Origin: Labilithrix sp.
GTDB lineage: Bacteria; Myxococcota_A; Polyangia; Polyangiales; Polyangiaceae
Assembly (NCBI GenBank): GCA_019637195.1
Contig: JAHBWA010000049.1
Location: 1-56,990, forward strand
Length of the DNA: 56,990 bases
Direction: 5' to 3'
The notes below the pieces were generated by a model, which did no database searches, was not told the origin of the DNA, and worked only from the letters and a program-made list of their open reading frames with translations. A program made the position numbers and the translations under genes. Positions within the stretch are counted from its first letter, which is position 1; the number at the start of each line of letters is the position of its first letter. Of this stretch, positions 34,727 to 43,870 are shown piece after piece.

Positions 34727-35449
34727 TCAGTCCCGGCAGCGGTCGCTCTGGACCTTCAGCGCCGCGCACGCCTCGGGATCGCTCGCCGCCTGGCGCAACC
34801 AATAGAGGCGGCAGTTCAGCGTGTCGCCGCCGTCCGGTGCCTCGGGGCCCTCTCCGCCGCCGTCCGCGTCGGCGGTTCGGTAAGAGAAGCCGGCGCAGGC
34901 GGTCGCGCAGTCGGGTTGGCTCGCGTACGCGGTCGCCCCGGCGTCGGGCGAGCACGCCGAGAGCGCGACGCCGCAGAACGTCGTGCAGCGGTCACCGCAG
35001 ACGTTGCCGCCGAAGGGCCCGGCGGCGAGGCAGTACGCGCTCGGGCTGGTCCGCGCGGGCGCGTCCGCCCAGTACTGGCGACAGGCGAGGGAAGCGGCGG
35101 CCTTCTCGTCGGCCCCGCGCGACGGTGGGGCGAGCGGCAGGTGGGCGCAGAACGCGAGGCACTCCTCGCCCGAGGCGTACTGGGCCTCGTCGCCGGTGCA
35201 GTTCGCCATCACGAGGTCGCAGTACCTCGCGCAGGTCGGCGGCGCACCGAAGGCGCCGTCGAGCGGGGGCCCTCCCTCGGCCTCCTCGACGGGCGCTGCG
35301 TCGCGCCGGAGGGTGCTCCCGTCGGAGCTCGACGCGCTGTCGTCGAGGTCGACGGAGCTGCACCCGGCGATCGCGGACGCGGAGGCGAGGAGGACGCCGA
35401 GGCCGGCGCCGACGAAGGTGACGAATGCGGAAGACAAGAAGCGGGACAT
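34727..35449 (-). CDS. Cys-rich two-module lipoprotein (Polyangia paralogue family)
   Basis: A 240-residue lipoprotein. The signal MSRFLSS with a hydrophobic core ends in the IAGC lipobox (Cys30). After an Asp/Ser/Glu-rich spacer come two similar Cys modules: CARYCDLVMANC with YASGEECLAFC, then CTTFCGVALSAC with YASQPDCATAC. Each module ends in a Cys-Arg-Xaa-Tyr segment (ACRQYW and NCRLYW). This layout is known to me from large families of paralogous secreted proteins in Polyangia; their role is unknown, with surface structure or adhesion as guesses. The start is the ATG next to the signal; the frame is open 70 codons upstream. It is convergent with the kinase gene, with only 13 bases between. 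Confidence 0.78.
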   Translation of the reverse strand: MSRFLSSAFVTFVGAGLGVLLASASAIAGCSSVDLDDSASSSDGSTLRRDAAPVEEAEGGPPLDGAFGAPPTCARYCDLVMANCTGDEAQYASGEECLAFCAHLPLAPPSRGADEKAAASLACRQYWADAPARTSPSAYCLAAGPFGGNVCGDRCTTFCGVALSACSPDAGATAYASQPDCATACAGFSYRTADADGGGEGPEAPDGGDTLNCRLYWLRQAASDPEACAALKVQSDRCRD

Positions 35450-35629
35450 CAGACGCACCCGATGCGACGAGCGAGCAGTCGAAGGATGCTCCTCGAAGCC
35501 TAGCGGTTTCGGAGATTCCAGGCCAAGCGGACCCATTTTGACGCTCCGCGCCGACGCGCGCGCGCGCCCGAAAAACGCGGAGGAGCCGCGCAAAGACGCG
35601 AGATCCTGCACGCGGACGGAGCATTCCTC

Positions 35630-36991
35630 TTGCCGGATGCGGACGGAGGCGTGATACAACGCAAATCCGTGGATGCGACCGTCGTAGCGAAGGGTCGGCT
35701 CGAGGTCCGTGGCGGCTCACTGAAAGTGAACCGCGGGCAGGCGAACAAGCCTTCCCTGGACATCGGGCCGGAGACGCAGGTTGTCGGCCGGAACGAGGCC
35801 TGCGACCTCGTGCTCGACGACCGCAAGGTCAGCGCGGTTCACGCCGAGCTCGTCGCCACCGAGCGGGGAGTTCGCGTCCGCGACCTCGGCTCGCGCAACG
35901 GCACGTTCATCGGCGACACGCGCGTCGGTGAGGTCTACCTGACCAAGCACACCGTGCTGACGGTCGGCGACTCGTCGCTCGAGTTCAACCCGACGCAGCC
36001 CGAGCAGGTCGACATCCCGGAGGTCGCGCAGTTCGGCCCGCTCGTCGGCGTGAGCCAGAGCATGCGCGGCGTGTTCGAGCGTTGCCGCAAGGCCGCGCCG
36101 ACCGACCTGACCGTGCTCATCCTCGGCGAGACCGGCTGCGGCAAGGAGCTCGTCGCCGCGGCCATCCACGGCGCCAGCTCGCGCTCGACCAAGCCGTTCG
36201 TCGTCGTCGACTGCGGCGCGATCCCGCCGAGCCTCGCGGAGTCGGCGCTCTTCGGGCACGAGCGCGGATCGTTCACCGGCGCCGTAGACAAGCGGATCTC
36301 GCCCTTCGTCGAGGCCGACGGCGGCACGATCTTCCTCGACGAGCTCGGCGAGCTCCCGCTCGACGTCCAGCCGAAGCTCCTGCGCGCGCTCGCCGAGCAG
36401 CGCATCAAGCCGGTCGGCTCGAACAACTACCGCCCGGTCAACGTCCGCGTCATCGCGGCGACCCGCCGCGACCTCGTCCGCGAGGTCAACGCCGGCACGT
36501 TCCGGAGCGACTTGTACTTCCGCGTCGCGCAGCTCCGCATCGAGCTGCCGTCGCTGCGCGATCGCCTCGAGGACATCCCGGCGCTCGTGCGCAAGATGAT
36601 CACCGACCTCGGCGATCCCAGCGCATACAACCGCATCACGAACGACTCGCTCGAGCGCCTGATGCGCCACGACTGGCCGGGCAACGTCCGCGAGCTCCGG
36701 AACGTCATCGCCGTCGCGCTCGCGTTCGGCAAGGACGGGCCGATCGACCTCGCCCAGCACCTCGCGCCGCTCGTCGCGGCGAGCGAGTCGACCCCGACGC
36801 GTGGTCGCACCTTCCAGGACGCGAAGCGCGAAGTGCTCGCGCGCTTCGAGCGCGAGTACTTCACCGCGCTCTACGCCGAGTGCTCCGGCAACGTCAGCGA
36901 GATCGGGCGCCGCGCCGCGATGGAGCGCGCGCATGTCCGCGGCTACCTCCGCCGACACGGCATCGGCGATCCGAAGAAGTCGAGCGACTGA
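35630..36991 (+). CDS. FHA-domain sigma-54-dependent transcription activator
   Basis: A 453-residue protein with an N-terminal FHA domain (about 45-115, with VGRNEACDLVLDDRKVSAVH and RDLGSRNGTF), which binds phosphothreonine, then an AAA+ domain with Walker A GETGCGKE (166-173), the sigma-54 contact loop in the variant form GSFTGA (213-218; usually GAFTGA), Walker B GGTIFLDELGE, and a C-terminal Fis-type helix-turn-helix (NVSEIGRRAAMERAHVRGYL). Regulation is thus by a Ser/Thr kinase and not by a histidine kinase; the kinase two genes upstream is a natural candidate. The TTG at 35630 has GGAG eight bases upstream, but GTG 35651 or 35669 are possible starts. Confidence 0.92.
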   Translation: MPDADGGVIQRKSVDATVVAKGRLEVRGGSLKVNRGQANKPSLDIGPETQVVGRNEACDLVLDDRKVSAVHAELVATERGVRVRDLGSRNGTFIGDTRVGEVYLTKHTVLTVGDSSLEFNPTQPEQVDIPEVAQFGPLVGVSQSMRGVFERCRKAAPTDLTVLILGETGCGKELVAAAIHGASSRSTKPFVVVDCGAIPPSLAESALFGHERGSFTGAVDKRISPFVEADGGTIFLDELGELPLDVQPKLLRALAEQRIKPVGSNNYRPVNVRVIAATRRDLVREVNAGTFRSDLYFRVAQLRIELPSLRDRLEDIPALVRKMITDLGDPSAYNRITNDSLERLMRHDWPGNVRELRNVIAVALAFGKDGPIDLAQHLAPLVAASESTPTRGRTFQDAKREVLARFEREYFTALYAECSGNVSEIGRRAAMERAHVRGYLRRHGIGDPKKSSD

Positions 36992-37123
36992 AGCGCAGAC
37001 CGGCCGCGCGATCGCGCGACGCCGCCCTCGAGAGCGAGCTGTCGGCACTCACCGACGCTCGCTCTCGCTGCATTTGCGCTCGTCCGGAGGTGGGCACGCA
37101 GCACCATTGCGTCACGGCGAGCC

Positions 37124-37888
37124 GTGTCGCATGTTGTGCCTGTCATCGTGAATCGCTTCTTCGCACGTGCCCTGTCGATCGCCTCGCTCGCGCTGCTCGC
37201 GTTCGTCTCGGCGCGCCTGATCGCACGCGACGTCCGGTTCGCGGCCGTCGTTCTGGTCGTCGCCGCCGTGTTCATCGTCCCCGCGTGGATCTCCCGCCGG
37301 CGGATGCGGCGGCTCCTCCTCTCCGGCGACATCGGGCGCATCGTCGGGATTTGGCAGGGGTCCTTTCGTCGGGTCACGCACCCGGAGACGATGGCGCCGC
37401 TCGTGACGGCCACCGCCTACGCGGCGTACGGCTTCATCGACCGCGCGCGCGACGCGCTCGCGCGCGCGGCGAAGGGACCGGCGTGGGAGGCGGCCGTGGA
37501 GCAACGCCTCTTCGTCGAGGCGCTCCTCGACGTCTATGAGGGCGAGCGCTCGCGCGCGCTCACCAAGGCCGAAGAGCTCGAGAACCTCCCGCTGCCGAAC
37601 GTCGGCTTCTGGATGCGCCGCAAGATCAGCCTGCTCCGACGCGGCGTCGGCGCGCTCGCTCGCGCGTTCGCCCACTCGAGCCGCGCGGACGACGAGGCGC
37701 TCCTCCGGAACGTGGCGCGATCGTCGCCGCTCGTCCACTGGGCGATGCGCTACGCGCGCGCGGTGTTCCTCGTCGACGCCGGGCGTCAGGACGAGGCACT
37801 GACGCTCCTCGCCGACGCGCCGACCTGGCCGGAGGAGAGCGCGTTTCGCTCCTTCCACGACGAGCTCACGGCCCAAGCGGCGGGCTGA
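37124..37888 (+). CDS. Membrane protein with helical (TPR-like) C-terminal part
   Basis: A 254-residue protein with two hydrophobic helices near the N-terminus (about 14-32 and 38-56, SIASLALLAFVSARLIA and FAAVVLVVAAVFIVPAW), then a soluble helical region with repeated Ala-rich helices such as AYGFIDRARDALARAA and ARAVFLVDAGRQDEALTLL. The spacing suggests tetratricopeptide-like repeats, so it may hold protein partners at the inner membrane. No known family is recognised. It starts at GTG 37124; a GTG a few codons later is also possible. The gene lies between two sigma-54 activator genes on the same strand. Confidence 0.65.
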   Translation: MSHVVPVIVNRFFARALSIASLALLAFVSARLIARDVRFAAVVLVVAAVFIVPAWISRRRMRRLLLSGDIGRIVGIWQGSFRRVTHPETMAPLVTATAYAAYGFIDRARDALARAAKGPAWEAAVEQRLFVEALLDVYEGERSRALTKAEELENLPLPNVGFWMRRKISLLRRGVGALARAFAHSSRADDEALLRNVARSSPLVHWAMRYARAVFLVDAGRQDEALTLLADAPTWPEESAFRSFHDELTAQAAG

Positions 37889-38007
37889 GCGGGGCGCCGG
37901 GAGGCGCGTTCGTTCGAAGCGGTGGCGCCTCCGAGCGTCGCTCCCGTCCGAGCGGTGGAGAGCGGGTTTCCTTGAGCACTCGCCCCGACGCCGGCTAAGG
38001 TCGGGCC

Positions 38008-39723
38008 GTGGCAACGCCTCCGTACGCGCCGAGCGACAGGCCCCCTCCGGCGGCGCCGGCGGCGAAGCCGCGCGTGCTCTACGCGGACGACGAGGATGAC
38101 GTGCGCGAGGTCTTCGCCGCCGTCTTCGGCGCGGACTTCGACGTGACGTGCGTGGGGAGCGGGCGCGAGGCGCTCGAGGCGCTGGCGTCGCGCGAGTTCG
38201 ACGTGCTCGTCAGCGACATGCGCATGCGCCCGATGAAGGGCTCGGAGCTGCTCGCCGCCGCGTACGAGTCGTTCCCCGACACGCAGCGCATCCTCCTCAC
38301 GGGCTTCAGCGATCACGACGACCTCGCCGACGCGGTCAACCACGGCCACGTCTTCGCCTACGTCCTCAAGCCGTGGGACAACGCGCAGCTCCGCCTCGTC
38401 ATCCAGCGCGCGGCGAAGCTGCGCAAGCTCGAGATCGAGAACCGCCGCCTGACGAGCGAGCTCCGCGCGTCGAACTCGCGGCTGCGCGACGACGTCGAGG
38501 CCGTGTCGCGGACGGCGTCGGCGTCGCGCCCGCGCCTGCTCGCGATGTCGCCGGCGATGCAGCGGGTGATGGCGCAGGTCGTGGCCGTCGCAGGGACGGA
38601 CGCCAGCGTCTTGCTCCACGGCGAGACGGGCACCGGCAAGGAGCTCATCGCCGCGGAGATCCACGAGCGGAGCGGCCGGCGCCGCGCGCGGTTCGTCGCG
38701 CAGAACCTCGCGGCGCTCCCGCCGGAGCTCATGACGAGCGAGCTGTTCGGGCACGTGAAGGGCGCGTTCACCGGCGCCCAGCAGGCGCGGCGCGGCCTGT
38801 TCGAGCTGGCGGACGGTGGCACGCTCTTCCTCGACGAGATCGGCGAGGCGCCGATGTCGCTCCAGGCGCTGCTCCTCCGCGCGCTCGAGTCGCACGAGTT
38901 CTGGCCCGTCGGCGCGAGCGAGCCGCGGCAGGTCGACGTGCGCATCGTCGCGGCGACCAACCGAGATCTCCTCGCCGACGCCCACCAGCAGCTGTTCCGC
39001 CTCGACCTTTACTACCGGCTCGCGGTCTGCCCGATCGAGGTGCCGCCGCTCCGCGGTCGTCCGGACGACGTCCGCGGCATCGGCGTCCCGTTGCTCGAGG
39101 CCGCGGCGCGGCGCATGAACCGCGAGGAGCCGCGGATCAGCGAGACCGCGTGGCGCGCGCTCGAAGGGCACCCATGGCCGGGCAACGTGCGTGAGCTCGG
39201 CAACGTGATGGAGCGGCTCGTGATCTACCACGCAGGTCGTGACGTCGAGCCGCAGGACCTCGGGCTGCCGCAGACGCTCCGCGCGAGCCTCTTTCCGTAC
39301 GTGCCGCACGGCGCGCCGCCGTCGTCCTCCACGCCGCCGACGGGCTACGCGCCGACGGTCGATCGGGCCTCGCGCCCGAGCGTACCGACGCCCGCCGAGC
39401 CGTGGGACCCTCGGTCGGGGCCGGCCAGCACGCGCGTCGGGCCGTCGAGCGCCTCGTTCGACGTGCCGTCGCCCAGCCATAGCCAGTACGACCTCGACGC
39501 GCCCCCGATGTCGCGTCCGCGGCTGGACGTCGATGCGATCGCGCCGGGCGCGCTGTCGCTCGATCTTCCGGAGGGCGGCACCACGTTCGACGAGCTCGAG
39601 CGTGAGATCTTGGTGCAGGTCCTGGCCCGCGCCGACAACAACCAGTCGCGCGCGGCGCGATCGCTCGGAATGAGCGAGAGCACCTTCCGTTCGCGGATGA
39701 AGCGGCTCGGTTTGAAGGGATAA
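38008..39723 (+). CDS. Sigma-54 response regulator (NtrC type) with unusual receiver and long linker
   Basis: A 571-residue regulator. The receiver domain (about 22-135) has the DDED acidic pocket, phospho-acceptor Asp70 (VLVSDMRM), Thr98 and Lys121 in YVLKPWD, a KPW form seen in RpfG-like receivers more than in NtrC. The AAA+ domain has Walker A GETGTGKE (205-212) and an intact GAFTGA loop (252-257). Then follows about 120 residues of Pro/Ser/Thr-rich linker, far longer than usual, before the Fis-type DNA-binding domain (NNQSRAARSLGMSESTFRSR). The GTG start at 38008 is the first sensible one. The partner kinase is not adjacent. Confidence 0.92.
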   Translation: MATPPYAPSDRPPPAAPAAKPRVLYADDEDDVREVFAAVFGADFDVTCVGSGREALEALASREFDVLVSDMRMRPMKGSELLAAAYESFPDTQRILLTGFSDHDDLADAVNHGHVFAYVLKPWDNAQLRLVIQRAAKLRKLEIENRRLTSELRASNSRLRDDVEAVSRTASASRPRLLAMSPAMQRVMAQVVAVAGTDASVLLHGETGTGKELIAAEIHERSGRRRARFVAQNLAALPPELMTSELFGHVKGAFTGAQQARRGLFELADGGTLFLDEIGEAPMSLQALLLRALESHEFWPVGASEPRQVDVRIVAATNRDLLADAHQQLFRLDLYYRLAVCPIEVPPLRGRPDDVRGIGVPLLEAAARRMNREEPRISETAWRALEGHPWPGNVRELGNVMERLVIYHAGRDVEPQDLGLPQTLRASLFPYVPHGAPPSSSTPPTGYAPTVDRASRPSVPTPAEPWDPRSGPASTRVGPSSASFDVPSPSHSQYDLDAPPMSRPRLDVDAIAPGALSLDLPEGGTTFDELEREILVQVLARADNNQSRAARSLGMSESTFRSRMKRLGLKG

Positions 39724-39793
39724 ATAAGCGGTTCGCGCGGGGGACGCCAGCAGGCTCGCCGGGGCGGGACCGACATGGCTATGCTTGTTCCCG

Positions 39794-41737
39794 ATGGTGG
39801 CCAGCGCGGGCAAGAGGTCGGGGCGCGCGCCCGATCTCGCCAAGTACGACGTGCTCGAGGAGCTCGGGCACGGCGGGATGGCCACCGTCTACCGCGCGCT
39901 CGACAAGCGCCTGCTCCGCGACGTCGCGATCAAGGTGCTCCACCCGCACCTCCGTGAGAGTCGCGAGATCGCCCATCGCTTCTCGGTCGAGGCGAAGGCG
40001 GTCGCGAAGCTGCGGCACCCGAACATCGTCGAGGTGTTCGACGTCTCCTCGGAGGAGGAGCCGGAGCAGTACCTCGTCGTCGAGCTGGTCCGCGGCCCGA
40101 CGCTGCGGAAGATCCTCCAGCGCGAGGGCGCGCTGCCGCCGGAGATCGGCGCGGCGATCGTCGTCGAGCTGCTCTCGGGGATCGCGCACGCCCACGCCGC
40201 CGGCGTCGTGCACCGCGACGTGAAGCCGGAGAACGTGCTCGTCGAGCACCGGTCGACGAACGGTCCGCTCTCGCAGCGCGACGGGCTCTCGCCGGCCTCG
40301 GTCCGGAGCGCGTCCGGCGTACCGTCGCAGTCGCCGCCGAGCGGCGATCGGAAGACGCCCTCGCCGTCGAACGAGGGCGAGCGGGTCGCGGTGAAGCTCA
40401 CCGACTTCGGCATCGCGAAGCTCCTCGACGCGCAGGGCGTGACGTCGACCGGGCAGGTGCTCGGCAGCCCCGCGCACATGGCGCCCGAGCAGATCGAGGG
40501 CGGAGACGTCGACGGGCGCGCCGACGTCTTCGGGCTCGGGGTGCTCATGTACGAGTGCCTCGTCGGGCACCTGCCGTTCCTCGGGAACAACCCCGCGCAG
40601 GTGCTCCGCCGCGTCCTCGACGGCGTCTACGCGCCCGCCGAGCGCGAGCGACCGGTCGTCGGCAAGGTCTGGAGCCAGATCCTCGACCGCGCGCTCGCGC
40701 GGAAGCCCGAGGCGCGCTTCGCCGACGCCCAGTCGATGCGCGACGCGATCTCGACGGAGCTGACGCGGCTCGGAATGGGCTCGCCGCGCAAGGAGCTCGA
40801 GGCGTGGCTCGACGATCCCGCGGGCTGGACCGAGGAGCACGACAAGCGGCTCATCGGGCGGCTCTGCAAGCTCGGCGGCGCCTCGCGCAAGCACGGCGAC
40901 GCGGTGGCGGCGGCGTCGGACTACAACCGAGCGCTCGCGTACGCGCCGAACGATCCGTCGCTGCTCAAGGTCGTCGCCAGCATGCAGCGCTCCGAGGCGC
41001 GCGCGCGGCTGCTCCGGCGCGTGGCTCCGCTCGTCCTCGGCGCGTTCGTGCTCGGCTCGGGCGCCTACTTCGTGGCCAAGGCGTTCAAGACCGCGCCGGG
41101 GCACGCCGCGCTCGGCGCGGGGCCGGCGACCGCCGAGCCGTCGCTGACGATCGCGATCCGGCCGTCGTCCGTCCCGCGGGCGCCGGTGAGCGGCGCGCGC
41201 TCGAGCGAGGTCGCCGGCACGCCGAGCGGCACGGCGAGCGCGCCGACGACGCGCACCATCGCGACGCCGGTGGTGGCCCCGAGCGTGAAGGTCGGCGTCC
41301 CGCGCGCCGTCAGCTTCACTCGGCTGAGCCCTCCGTTCGGCGTCCAGCTGACCATCGACGGCGCGCCGGCTCCCGAGCCCGACCCGACGAAGTCGTTCAC
41401 CCTCGACGACAAGGCGCACACCCTCGTCTTCACGTGCAAGGGAGACGTCTGCGCGCCGAAGACCATCCAGGTGCCCGCCGGTGACGGCAACATCGAGCTC
41501 GATGTCGCGCTCGTCATCGCCCACGCCAAGCTGGTCGTCGAGGGCGACCCGACGCACTCGTACGGGATCCAGGAGATCCCGACGGCGAACGTGCCGGGCG
41601 GCGGGGAGATCGAGATCCCGATGGGCACCTCCGGTACGCGCCAGGTGCACGTCTTCGATCGGACCGATCCGTCGACCTCGACGCAGGTGATCACGCTCTC
41701 GGCGGGCAAGCGCGCCACGATCTCGTTCAAGCGCTGA
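39794..41737 (+). CDS. Membrane Ser/Thr kinase with an insertion inside the kinase domain
   Basis: A 647-residue Hanks-type kinase. The Gly-rich loop GHGGMATVYRA, catalytic Lys47 (AIKVL), HRDVKPENV with Asp142, and DFG with Asp204 are all intact. Between the catalytic loop and DFG lie about 45 extra Ser/Pro/Arg-rich residues (about 152-197), an unusual place for an insertion. After the kinase domain are helical repeats with a TPR-like SDYNRALAYAPNDP (about 377-390), a transmembrane helix at about 408-428, a Pro/Thr/Ser spacer, and a C-terminal region of beta strands (TKSFTLDDKAHTLVF and onward). ATG 39794 was taken; a TTG three codons earlier is possible. The next gene encodes a TPR protein. 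Confidence 0.88.
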   Translation: MVASAGKRSGRAPDLAKYDVLEELGHGGMATVYRALDKRLLRDVAIKVLHPHLRESREIAHRFSVEAKAVAKLRHPNIVEVFDVSSEEEPEQYLVVELVRGPTLRKILQREGALPPEIGAAIVVELLSGIAHAHAAGVVHRDVKPENVLVEHRSTNGPLSQRDGLSPASVRSASGVPSQSPPSGDRKTPSPSNEGERVAVKLTDFGIAKLLDAQGVTSTGQVLGSPAHMAPEQIEGGDVDGRADVFGLGVLMYECLVGHLPFLGNNPAQVLRRVLDGVYAPAERERPVVGKVWSQILDRALARKPEARFADAQSMRDAISTELTRLGMGSPRKELEAWLDDPAGWTEEHDKRLIGRLCKLGGASRKHGDAVAAASDYNRALAYAPNDPSLLKVVASMQRSEARARLLRRVAPLVLGAFVLGSGAYFVAKAFKTAPGHAALGAGPATAEPSLTIAIRPSSVPRAPVSGARSSEVAGTPSGTASAPTTRTIATPVVAPSVKVGVPRAVSFTRLSPPFGVQLTIDGAPAPEPDPTKSFTLDDKAHTLVFTCKGDVCAPKTIQVPAGDGNIELDVALVIAHAKLVVEGDPTHSYGIQEIPTANVPGGGEIEIPMGTSGTRQVHVFDRTDPSTSTQVITLSAGKRATISFKR

Positions 41738-41836
41738 CGCCGCCTTCCAGCGGAAATTCCGCGTCCGGCGGTCGCCGGCCCACACCGTGCGCAAACCGTT
41801 CGGCGCTCCGAGCACCGAACGGTCTAGAATGCCGCC

Positions 41837-42841
41837 GTGGCTCTCCCGGGAGGCCGTCTCCATCTCCGCCTCGTCGCGCTCGGCGTCATCGCGCTCGCGA
41901 CGCTGGTGGTCACGCCCGCTCACGCCGATCCCCGCGCGGAGCTCGAGAAGGCGCGCGCGTCGTTCCTCGCCCGCAACTGGATCGACGCCGAGGAGCGGCT
42001 GCGTGTCCTGCTCGATCCGAAGAGCGGCGTCCGTGAGCGCTCGCTCATCTCGCAGGCGCGGATGTACCTCGGCGCGTCGCTGCTCGCGCAGGGGAAGGGC
42101 GACGAGGGCAAAGAGGTCTTCGAGAAGCTCGTCCTCGACGATCCGACCTTCGACCCCGATCCGCTCAGCTTCCCGAGCGAGGCGATCAACACCTTCATCG
42201 ACGTGCGCTCCTCGCTGCTCGAGCAGATCCGCAACGCGCAGCAGACCGCCGCCCGGCTCGCCGCCGAGAAGAAGGCGCGCGAGGAGGCGGAGCGGGAGGC
42301 GCAGCGCGTCTGGCTCGAGAAGGTGAAGGCGCAGGCCGCCGAGGAGAAGATCACGGTCCGCCACAACCGCGTCGTCGCCAGCCTCCCGTTCGGCGCAGGG
42401 CAGTTCCAGAACGGTCAGCCGGTGCTCGGCTGGGTGTTCCTGGGGACCGAGGTCGCCGCCGTCGCCGGGACCGTCATCACTTACGGCATGTACTCCTACG
42501 CCCGGAGCCGCGAAAACGAGGAGCTCCGTCGCCCGGGGGGCGACGTGAACCGGCTCGTCGCGCAGTACCACCAGCGGGCGGAGGACGTCCGCGTCGCGAA
42601 CCTGGGCTTCGCCGGCGCGTTCCTCGGGATCGCCGCGATCGGGATCGTCCAGGCGCACCTCGCGTTCGTGCCCGAGTCACCGGAGAAGAAGAAGCGCGAG
42701 CTGCCGCCCCTCGGACGGCTACGGCCGAGCTCGCCGGCCGCCGCCCTCGTGTCCGGGATCGCCCCGATCGTGTCGCCGCTACCCGGCAAGGACGGCACAC
42801 CGGGCGGCGCCTTCTTCGGCGTCCGCGGCCTCGTCTTCTAG
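41837..42841 (+). CDS. Exported TPR/coiled-coil membrane protein
   Basis: A 334-residue protein. Residues 1-30 form a signal peptide (RLVALGVIALATLVVTPAHA, cut after Ala30). Next come TPR-like helices (about 32-110, with RSLISQARMYLGASLLAQGK), a highly charged coiled-coil (about 130-175, KKAREEAEREAQRVWLEKVK), and a hydrophobic C-terminal half with two membrane helices (LGWVFLGTEVAAVAGTVITY and LGFAGAFLGIAAIGIVQAHL). The segment VASLPFGAGQFQNGQPVLGW is typical of a small family of envelope proteins found beside kinase genes in Polyangia. It is encoded 100 bases after the kinase and is probably a partner. The start is GTG 41837. Confidence 0.75.
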   Translation: MALPGGRLHLRLVALGVIALATLVVTPAHADPRAELEKARASFLARNWIDAEERLRVLLDPKSGVRERSLISQARMYLGASLLAQGKGDEGKEVFEKLVLDDPTFDPDPLSFPSEAINTFIDVRSSLLEQIRNAQQTAARLAAEKKAREEAEREAQRVWLEKVKAQAAEEKITVRHNRVVASLPFGAGQFQNGQPVLGWVFLGTEVAAVAGTVITYGMYSYARSRENEELRRPGGDVNRLVAQYHQRAEDVRVANLGFAGAFLGIAAIGIVQAHLAFVPESPEKKKRELPPLGRLRPSSPAAALVSGIAPIVSPLPGKDGTPGGAFFGVRGLVF

Positions 42842-43024
42842 CCGAGCTTTCTAGCCGAGCTCGGGCTCGCGTAGCTGCCGTCGCGGGTTGCGGAGGCGCT
42901 CCGGTCGCTCTGGGCGCGGCGGGGAGAGCGGGTGTGCGAGGGCGAGTCGCATCGGCTCATCGTCGGTCCGCGTCCTGCTTCGTCGACGGCAGGCCTGATC
43001 GCTTTCGCGTGGCGGCCGTACACC

Positions 43025-43729
43025 ATGAGGCGAGGTAAAGCACACTTGAGGCGCCCGAGATCGATCCCCGTCGCGGCCGCCGCGATGGTCCTGATGTTCG
43101 TTTCGTCTGCCGCTGCCGCTGCCGCGCCGCCGCCGCGCGCGAGCGCCTCCAAGGGAGAGCGTCCGTCGGGCGCCGCCCCGAGAGGCGAGCGCGCGGAGCA
43201 CTTTCGCGTCGGACCGCTCGTGGGCGTCGGCTTCCCACGACCGTTCGCGATCGAGGGCCTCGCGAAGTTCGAGCGGCTCGTGGGCGTCGGCGTCGAATAC
43301 AGCTTCCTCCCGCGCATGAACGTGATGAACGTCGAGGCGAGCTTCGCCGCGATCGCCGCAGATCTGCGCGTCTTCCCGTTCCGGGGCGCGTTCTTCATCG
43401 GCGCGCGCGCCGGCCGCCAGTGGTTGGACGCCCAGGCTTCGGTGACGACCGGCCGGCTCGGGTCGTTCCGCGAGGGCATGGTCGCCACGACGTGGTTCGT
43501 GAACCCACGCGTCGGGCTCCTCTATACGTTCGACAGCGGGATCACGGTTGGGATCGACGCCGGCGTGCAGGTGCCGATCAACCCCAGCTTCCAGCGGAGC
43601 GGCGCCGCCACGGAGACCGGCGTAGCCTCGGAGCTCGACATCGACGCGACGCTCGTCGCGGTGGCCAACGGGCTCGGCAACAACACGACGCCGACCGTCG
43701 ACCTCCTGCGCCTCGGCTTCCTCTTCTGA
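43025..43729 (+). CDS. Outer-membrane beta-barrel protein
   Basis: A 234-residue protein. The ATG at 43025 gives a signal peptide with a basic start (MRRGKAHLRRPR), a hydrophobic Ala/Val/Met core and an AAAAAAPP cleavage region; the frame is open upstream but that would hide the signal. A short disordered spacer (RASASKGERPSGAAPRGERA) precedes alternating strands with aromatic ends, such as RVGPLVGVGFPRPFAIEG, and the protein ends LLRLGFLF with a terminal Phe, the classical C-terminal signal of outer-membrane barrels. About eight strands are likely. The function is unknown. It stands between the TPR protein and the OmpR-type regulator on the same strand. Confidence 0.78.
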   Translation: MRRGKAHLRRPRSIPVAAAAMVLMFVSSAAAAAAPPPRASASKGERPSGAAPRGERAEHFRVGPLVGVGFPRPFAIEGLAKFERLVGVGVEYSFLPRMNVMNVEASFAAIAADLRVFPFRGAFFIGARAGRQWLDAQASVTTGRLGSFREGMVATTWFVNPRVGLLYTFDSGITVGIDAGVQVPINPSFQRSGAATETGVASELDIDATLVAVANGLGNNTTPTVDLLRLGFLF

Positions 43730-43870
43730 GCGGGCGCCGGCAGAGCTCAACAATCGCTAACGATCCCGTCGCACGGGCTCCACGACGGTGAGTCACGCTG
43801 CGACCGAGCTCGGGGGCCGTCCGCCGGCACGCGCGGGCGGACGGAGGCGCGCTCCCGAGGTAGCCTGGCG

